Positions 57,931-64,000 of a stretch of DNA of 64,000 nt are shown here, one piece after another; position 1 is the first letter of the stretch, and every line of letters starts with the position of its first letter. The notes beneath the pieces were generated by a model. It saw nothing but the letters and a program-made list of their open reading frames with translations. It made no database searches and was not told the origin of the DNA. The DNA is from a bacterium (GTDB lineage: Bacteria > Actinomycetota > Acidimicrobiia > Spongiisociales > ZC4RG35): NCBI GenBank assembly GCA_028819345.1, contig JAPPLW010000099.1:210931-274930 (forward strand), read 5' to 3'. A program made the translations under genes and the position numbers.

Positions 57931-58904
57931 CAATCGGGGAATCCCTCACGGGTGTAGGGTTGACCTGGTTGATTGTGGTAGCTATACCTGCCTTGCTGAT
58001 CGGTCTGATCAGCCTGGCCGGGTTCTTCGGCAGGTGGTGGTGGGTGCTCGACCTGGCGGCCAGTTTCCGTCCGCAGTTCGCGGTGGTGTTGCTGGCGGGG
58101 GGAGCCGCACTGTTGGTGAGGAGTTGGCCGCGACTGGGCTGGGTGATATTGACCCTGGGGATCGTCAACCTTGCCTACGTAGCGCCCCTGTTCTGGGGAA
58201 GACAGGACATACCCGCCGCCTCCCCCACCATACGAGTGGTCTCGTTCAACGTGCAGGGTCAGAACGAACAGTATGAGCAGGTGATCGAGTTCCTCGCGGA
58301 GGTGGACGCCGATGTGATCTTCCTGCATGAAGCCAACCGACTGTGGGAGGGGGCCTTCTCCGAGGCTCTGGCGGGCGGGCGGCTTCCCTACCTGCAGCAT
58401 CGTTCCCGGCCCGACCACCTGATCTTCTCGACCCTGACACTCACCAGGGCTTCGCCTTGGGAGGTGGTCAGCCACGGCTGGGCCGAGCAAGAGGCGCGAG
58501 CGATGGAGGTGGCCGTCGGTTTGGGAGGGACGGAAGTGACCATGCTGGGCATCCATCCCCTGGCGCCCACCAACTCACGGCGGGCCGCGCTGCGAGACGC
58601 CCAGTTCGAGTTCGTGGCCGACTGGGTGGGGAAGGCGAGGGGTCCGACCGTGGTGGTCGGCGACTTCAACGCCACCCCTTGGTCCCATGTGTTCAGACCT
58701 CTCACCGGGTCCGGACTGCGAAACTCCCAGCGCGGCTTCGGACTGTCGCCGAGCTTCCCGGTGGACGGCAGTTTCCTCACCAGGGTTCCCATCGACCATC
58801 TTCTCCACTCTTCCCATCTGGCGGTCTCGGCCAGGTGGCTGGGGCCGGACCTCGGTTCGGATCACTTCCCACTTGTGGTTGACCTGGCATTGGTCTCCTC
58901 ATAG
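57927..58904 (+). CDS. membrane-anchored endonuclease/exonuclease/phosphatase family protein
   Basis: VRVVSFNVQGQNEQYEQVIEFLAEVDADVIFLHEA, TVVVGDFNATPWSHVF, GSDHFPLVVDLALV; N-terminal TM segments. Confidence 0.9.
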   Translation: MTIGESLTGVGLTWLIVVAIPALLIGLISLAGFFGRWWWVLDLAASFRPQFAVVLLAGGAALLVRSWPRLGWVILTLGIVNLAYVAPLFWGRQDIPAASPTIRVVSFNVQGQNEQYEQVIEFLAEVDADVIFLHEANRLWEGAFSEALAGGRLPYLQHRSRPDHLIFSTLTLTRASPWEVVSHGWAEQEARAMEVAVGLGGTEVTMLGIHPLAPTNSRRAALRDAQFEFVADWVGKARGPTVVVGDFNATPWSHVFRPLTGSGLRNSQRGFGLSPSFPVDGSFLTRVPIDHLLHSSHLAVSARWLGPDLGSDHFPLVVDLALVSS

Positions 58905-58986
58905 CAGTGTCCACCGTAGATGAGCGCCAGGGACTGATCAGCTCGTATCCTTTCATGGAACCCCTCTCCGACATCACACGGCCGAG

Positions 58987-60435
58987 ATGAAAGATCCTCA
59001 CGCTCACAACCGGCGGCGACTCGCCGAGAAAGTAGGCCCCGAAGGGCTGGCGGTGGTCATGGCCGGGGTCCCGGCGCTGCGCAACCCCGACGTGGACTAT
59101 GCATTCCGCCAGGACTCCGATTTCTTCTACCTCACAGGTTTCAGTGAACCCCATGCCGCAGCAGTGATAGCCCCCGGGCATCCGGAAGGAGAGTTCACGC
59201 TCTTCGTACAGCCCCGGGATCGACAGAGAGAGATATGGGACGGACCCCGGGCGGGAACCGAAGGCGCAAAGGAGTCGTACGGCGCCGATGCCTCCTACCC
59301 GGTGGCGGAATTCGACAACCGCCTCCTGAAGCTGGCGGAAGGGCGGTCGGTGATCTGGCACTCGGTGGCCGGAGAAGCCCGGTCCCGACAAGTCATGAGC
59401 CTGTTGGAAAAGGCCCATGCACTGAGGACCCGACTGGGGATGGAACTCCCGCGACACCTCTCAGACCTGCGGCCTGTTCTCGCCGAACTCCGACTTCTCA
59501 AGTCCCCTCAGGAGATCCAATGGCTTCGGGAGGCTTGTGATCTGACCATGGAGGGGCACCGGGAGGCCATGAGGTTTGCAGGACCGGGACGATGGGAGTA
59601 CCAGGTGCAGGCTGCCATGGAGAACGTATGGCGGATGGGAGGCTCTCCCCGCGACGGGTACCCCTCCATCGTCGCTTCCGGGCCCAATGCCTGCATCCTC
59701 CATTACGTCGACAACGACCGGCGCATGGAGGATGGTGAATTGCTGCTGGTGGACGCCGCCTGCGAGCTGCACCACTTCACGTCCGACATCACCCGCACGT
59801 TCCCGGTCTCCGGCTCCTACACCACGGCGCAGCGCCGGGTCTACCAAGTGGTCCTTGATGCCCAAGAGGCGGCGATCGCAGCCTGCCGTCCGGGAAACCA
59901 CATCCGGTCGCCGCACGAAGCCGCACTGGGAGTCCTGGTGGAAGGCATGGTGGAGATGGGCCTCCTTCCCACCAGCGCCGAAGACTCGATGAGCATGCAC
60001 CTGTACCAGGAGTTCTTCATGCACGGAACTTCTCATTGGCTGGGAATGGACGTCCACGACGTGGGCTTCTACCGCCCGGGCGGCGAACACCGTCCCCTGG
60101 AACCCGGCATGGCGCTCACCGTGGAGCCGGGCCTCTATGTGGATCCCTCCCGCCCCGAAGTCGAGTTTGCGATGCTGGAGTTCGACTCCGACCAGTGGAT
60201 GACCGAGCGGATGCTCGACTCCTCGGCCGCCGGCCGGCAAAAGGAACTTCGCGAGGCAGCCCCCAAGATCACGCATCCCATCCCCCCCGAACTGCTGGGC
60301 ATCGGCGTCAGGATCGAAGACGACGTGGTGATTACCGGGAGCGGCTGCGACGTGCTCACCGCCGGCCTCCCCAAGGACCCCGATGCGGTCGAGGAACTTT
60401 GCCGGGAGTCTCCCCTGCACAGCCGCCGACGATGA
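58987..60435 (+). CDS. pepP: Xaa-Pro aminopeptidase (aminopeptidase P family)
   Basis: RQDSDFFYLTGFSEPHAAAVI, GYPSIVASGPNACILHY, LLVDAACELHHFTSDITRTFPVSG, HGTSHWLGMDVHDVG. Confidence 0.95.
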   Translation: MKDPHAHNRRRLAEKVGPEGLAVVMAGVPALRNPDVDYAFRQDSDFFYLTGFSEPHAAAVIAPGHPEGEFTLFVQPRDRQREIWDGPRAGTEGAKESYGADASYPVAEFDNRLLKLAEGRSVIWHSVAGEARSRQVMSLLEKAHALRTRLGMELPRHLSDLRPVLAELRLLKSPQEIQWLREACDLTMEGHREAMRFAGPGRWEYQVQAAMENVWRMGGSPRDGYPSIVASGPNACILHYVDNDRRMEDGELLLVDAACELHHFTSDITRTFPVSGSYTTAQRRVYQVVLDAQEAAIAACRPGNHIRSPHEAALGVLVEGMVEMGLLPTSAEDSMSMHLYQEFFMHGTSHWLGMDVHDVGFYRPGGEHRPLEPGMALTVEPGLYVDPSRPEVEFAMLEFDSDQWMTERMLDSSAAGRQKELREAAPKITHPIPPELLGIGVRIEDDVVITGSGCDVLTAGLPKDPDAVEELCRESPLHSRRR

Positions 60436-62282
60436 CGGCGGCCGGCACCAGTGCCCTCCGTATAGCCAATTGCTCCGGTTTCTACGGGGACCGCTTGGAC
60501 GCGGCGCGGGAGATGGTGGAGGGAGGACCGATAGACGTCCTCACCGGCGACTACCTGGCCGAGTTGACGATGGCGATCCTCTGGCGTTTGAGACGCCGCG
60601 ATCCGGAAAGCGGGTACGTGCGAACCTTCCTGACTCAAATGGAAGAGGTGCTGGGGACCTGCCTGGACCGCGGCATCAAAGTGGTATCCAACGCAGGCGG
60701 CCTCAATCCGGCGGGGATGGCCGCACGTCTGGAGGAGATGACCGAGCGGCTGGGGCTGGAAGCCCGGATCGCCTGGGTCACCGGCGACGACCTCACCGGG
60801 CGCGTCGGGGAACTGCAGCAGGTCAACGGCCTGCGCCACTTCGACACCGGAAGGCCCCTCCCGTCGGGCACAACCCCCCTGACCGCCCACGCTTATCTGG
60901 GTGGAAGAGGCATCGCCGAGGCCCTTTCCTGGGGAGCCGATGTGGTGGTGACCGGAAGGGTGACGGACGCAGCGGTGGTCATCGGACCGGGAATGTGGGC
61001 CTTCGACTGGTCGCACGAGGACCACGACCAACTGGCGGGAGCCCTGGTGGCAGGGCACATCATCGAGTGCGGAGCGCAGTGCACCGGCGGCAACTACGCA
61101 TTCTTCGAACGGGTGCCCGGATCGGATCGCGTGGGGTTTCCGATCGCCGAACTCTCCCCGGACGGCTCTTCGGTGATCACCAAGCATCCGGGAACCGGCG
61201 GCCTGGTGTCGGTGGGAACGGTAACCGCTCAACTCCTGTATGAAGTGGGTGGGCCCCGCTATCACAATCCCGACGTGACCGCTCGTCTCGACTCGATACG
61301 GCTCTCCCAGGAGGGCCCTGACCGGGTGGCTGTAACCGGCGTGCGGGGGGAACCGCCGCCTCCCACCCTGAAGGTCGCCCTCAATTACCTGGGGGGCTAT
61401 CGCAATTCGGTGACCATGGTGATCACCGGCTTGGACGCCGAACGCAAAGCGGAGTCGGTCACCACAGCCCTGTGGGAGAGCCTGGGTGGGGCAGGGCAGT
61501 TCGAAGAAGCCGCAGTGTCGTTCAACGACACCGGCCACGTCGATCCCGCCACCAATGAGGCGGCCATGTCCCACCTCCGGATCACCGTCAAGGACCCCGA
61601 TCCCGCCAAGGTCGGCAAACGCTTTTCCCGGGCCGCAGTGGAACTGGCCCTTGCCCACTATCCGGGATTCTTCATGACGGCCCCGCCCCGGGACTCCTCT
61701 CCCTACGCTGTTTATTGGCCTACTTCAGTGGAGGCCACCCAGGTCGTCCAGCAGGTCCGCATGGGGGACCGGGAGAAGGAGATCTCCACTCCTCCCCCGA
61801 CGGAGCGGGCCACCGACGACGACCGGGTTGGACACCGGGACAGTGCCCTGTCGCCGGCAGCGGAAGAATCCGGGCTCGCCTCCTGGGAGAACGGCGACAC
61901 GGCAGTGGTTCCCTTGGGGAGAATCGCCGGCGCCCGCTCCGGTGACAAGGGTGGTGACGCCAATGTAGGAGTGTGGGTGGAGAGTGAAGAGGCCTTCGGA
62001 TGGCTCGCAGGGTTTCTGTCCGAGTCGCGGTTTCGGGAGTTGGTGCCTGAAGCGTCCGGCCTGGAGGTGGAGCGTCACGTTCTCTCCAACCTGCGAGCCG
62101 TCAACTTCGTGGTCCGGGGACTGCTCGGAGAAGGCGTGTCCTCCAGCACCCGAACCGATCCACAGGCCAAGAGCCTCGGCGAGTACCTGCGAGCCAAGTG
62201 GGTCCCCATCCCCGTACCGCTCTTGGATGCGAGATCCAAAAAGGGGCCCTCGGTCGCTTCGGTGCAGCCCGACGTCCAGTAA
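60432..62282 (+). CDS. AtuA-family (acyclic terpene utilization/DUF1446) protein with C-terminal AtuA-like domain
   Basis: VEGGPIDVLTGDYLAELTMAIL, VVSNAGGLNPAGMA, GADVVVTGRVTDAAVVIGP, C-terminal GARSGDKGGDANVGVW; ATG at 60432 overlaps pepP stop. Confidence 0.9.
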   Translation: MTAAGTSALRIANCSGFYGDRLDAAREMVEGGPIDVLTGDYLAELTMAILWRLRRRDPESGYVRTFLTQMEEVLGTCLDRGIKVVSNAGGLNPAGMAARLEEMTERLGLEARIAWVTGDDLTGRVGELQQVNGLRHFDTGRPLPSGTTPLTAHAYLGGRGIAEALSWGADVVVTGRVTDAAVVIGPGMWAFDWSHEDHDQLAGALVAGHIIECGAQCTGGNYAFFERVPGSDRVGFPIAELSPDGSSVITKHPGTGGLVSVGTVTAQLLYEVGGPRYHNPDVTARLDSIRLSQEGPDRVAVTGVRGEPPPPTLKVALNYLGGYRNSVTMVITGLDAERKAESVTTALWESLGGAGQFEEAAVSFNDTGHVDPATNEAAMSHLRITVKDPDPAKVGKRFSRAAVELALAHYPGFFMTAPPRDSSPYAVYWPTSVEATQVVQQVRMGDREKEISTPPPTERATDDDRVGHRDSALSPAAEESGLASWENGDTAVVPLGRIAGARSGDKGGDANVGVWVESEEAFGWLAGFLSESRFRELVPEASGLEVERHVLSNLRAVNFVVRGLLGEGVSSSTRTDPQAKSLGEYLRAKWVPIPVPLLDARSKKGPSVASVQPDVQ

Positions 62283-62306
62283 ACCGTCGGCCGGGATCGG
62301 TTGGTG

Positions 62307-63914
62307 CTACCGGTCGTGGGTGGCTGAATCGGTCGGTCCGACGTCTGTTGCTATGAATACGTTGTTTGGGATTTCGTTATTGATAGGGGTGTTGCGGCGG
62401 ATGATGTCTGCCAGGGTTACGGTGCGTAGTTCCTCTAGCAGGGTGGGATGGGCCAGGAGGTAGGGGTCGTTTTCGTACCAGTGGCGGTCGCCGTCTCGGA
62501 GTCGGCGGAATTGGTCGCCGATTATGGCTTGCAGCGTTTCGCCGACACTTGCCCCGGGTACATGATCTTCTGCCACGGCTGCTACCCACAAGTCCAAATC
62601 GGAGACATCGCCATAGACAAAGCGCAGCGCACTTTGGACATCGGCGTCTGAAGAGATGTCAGCGAAGCTTTCTACCGGGTCCAGGCCGTAGGCCTGTCGT
62701 ACGGTGTTGAAATCGGCCAGCCCGTGGTCCCGGCCCCGTTGAATGTTTAGGGAGACCAGGTCGAAACGAGGTCCCATGGGCCCCCGGAGAAGGAAATTGC
62801 GGACCTCGTCGATGACCTTGGAGTCCACTTCCTGGGCCTTTTGGCCGGCCAGTCCCCGCAGCACCATCGAGATGCCGTTGTCTCGGATGAATGCCGGGGT
62901 GAAGAAAGACTCGGCGAGGCTCTGTTGGATTCTCTGGCCCTCGTCGTCTACCAGGAGTAGCTTGGGAGACAATAGAGTGTGACCGACCCGGTAAGCGGCC
63001 GCCGAAAACTCACTGGCGATGGTCGGATCCACAGTGGGGTCGTAGCCGGTGTAAGGACCCAGAGCGTCGGATCCCAATAGCTGGGGCAGGAACTCGTTGT
63101 AGGTTATGGCTTGTATTTCAGCCCCTACGATCTTGCGGGCGATTTGGTAAATGTCCTCCCCGCTCAGTCCGGGATCGGTGTCGGCCAACTCCTCGGCGAG
63201 GCGGTTGTGTTCCCTGACGAACAGCGTATGCATCGAGATCAACCCGATCTGTTCGTTCACCCGCACGTCGCCTGCCACGAAGAGGTCCTGTCGGTGACTG
63301 CCCCCTTCGTTCTCGAGTGCGTGTTGGTTGAACGGCAGCATTTGCCCCCGTGACGATGTCCGTAGTCTCCCGGTCCCGTCGTTGGTTCGCAGGGCATACG
63401 CCCGATGCGCATCCGATCCGTACACTCCGGAACCGTCCACGAAGGCCGTCAACACGTTGACCTGCCTTCTAGGATTCTCCGGACCGGTTCCGGTCCGAGG
63501 GTCCGATTCAGAACGACTGACCGGGATGAAGGCCTGGCCGGTCCCGCCAGGATCGAAGAACCCATCCCACCGGGGAACCGTGACGGGGATCGGCTCTTCG
63601 GGATTGTCCAGACTCAATGTGACATCGTGATCGATGAACTGGCCCCACTGCCAAACCATGTCGCTCGACCCCCGTGAGTTGAGGACCGACCGGCCCTGAC
63701 GCAGCACATGGTTGCTGACCGTGCGTGGATTGGGTCTCGAAAGGGTCAATTCTGACACACCGTCGGCATAGGAGGTGACACCAGTCTTTCTGAGCAGGGT
63801 CGCGCCAGCCATGCCCCACGTGGGGTAGGCCAAGTTGTTGCCCCGACCATCGAATGCCCTCGGTTCGAAATGCCGGGGATACTCCCACAAGCTAAGAACG
63901 ACCGTATCTCCCAT
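62307..63914 (-). CDS. animal-type heme peroxidase family protein
   Basis: WQWGQFIDHDVTLS (distal His), MHTLFVREHNRLAEEL, AAYRVGHTLLSPKLLL (proximal His), NIQRGRDHGLADFNTVRQAYGL. Confidence 0.93.
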   Translation of the reverse strand: MGDTVVLSLWEYPRHFEPRAFDGRGNNLAYPTWGMAGATLLRKTGVTSYADGVSELTLSRPNPRTVSNHVLRQGRSVLNSRGSSDMVWQWGQFIDHDVTLSLDNPEEPIPVTVPRWDGFFDPGGTGQAFIPVSRSESDPRTGTGPENPRRQVNVLTAFVDGSGVYGSDAHRAYALRTNDGTGRLRTSSRGQMLPFNQHALENEGGSHRQDLFVAGDVRVNEQIGLISMHTLFVREHNRLAEELADTDPGLSGEDIYQIARKIVGAEIQAITYNEFLPQLLGSDALGPYTGYDPTVDPTIASEFSAAAYRVGHTLLSPKLLLVDDEGQRIQQSLAESFFTPAFIRDNGISMVLRGLAGQKAQEVDSKVIDEVRNFLLRGPMGPRFDLVSLNIQRGRDHGLADFNTVRQAYGLDPVESFADISSDADVQSALRFVYGDVSDLDLWVAAVAEDHVPGASVGETLQAIIGDQFRRLRDGDRHWYENDPYLLAHPTLLEELRTVTLADIIRRNTPINNEIPNNVFIATDVGPTDSATHDR

Positions 63915-64000
63915 GCGCCAGTTGAGACCAACACCCTGCCAAAAGAAAGGGAATTATAGCTAATAGTTGACGGTTTGTCGCAGGGGGAGGGTACAATGGG

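Noticed and set aside
1-64000. tRNA/rRNA genes, CRISPR arrays, prophage or defence islands
   Set aside because: No cloverleaf with T-loop GGTTCGAATCC-type signature, no rRNA-like tracts, no short regularly spaced repeats, and no integrase/transposase/toxin-antitoxin signature recognised by eye.

Overview
High-GC, gene-dense bacterial chromosome segment, most likely actinobacterial (gene content includes a bS22/COX24-type mini-protein, DUF3151, an EtfD-like Fe-S oxidoreductase, TIGR03618-type PPOX, and a DUF222-HNH protein). About 50 protein-coding genes are supported. They are mostly metabolic or housekeeping: S9 peptidase, acyl-CoA dehydrogenase, thrB, ligC-type ligase, mscS, clpB, a heterodimeric ABC exporter pair, PPDK, NfeD/SPFH, a form II coxSLM-like operon, pheA, proC, bcp, trpB2, thiolase, recR, dnaX, dgt, haloalkane dehalogenase, AtuA and an animal-type heme peroxidase. 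I saw no rRNA, tRNA, CRISPR array, transposase or prophage. The most interesting unexplained signal is a ~0.3 kb non-coding element present twice in direct orientation (about 38.85-39.18 kb and 42.58-42.92 kb). The copies share a promoter-like start, a terminator-like end, hairpins with one compensatory base-pair change, and right ends that coincide with stop codons of opposing genes. Other notable signals: a hairpin sequestering the clpB RBS, a perfect 10-bp palindrome between a creatininase-family gene and a divergent amidohydrolase lacking key metal ligands, a split SDR pseudo-domain/SDR pair, and a MinD-like ORF running 243 bp antisense into pheA. All family names come from reading motifs; no database search was run.
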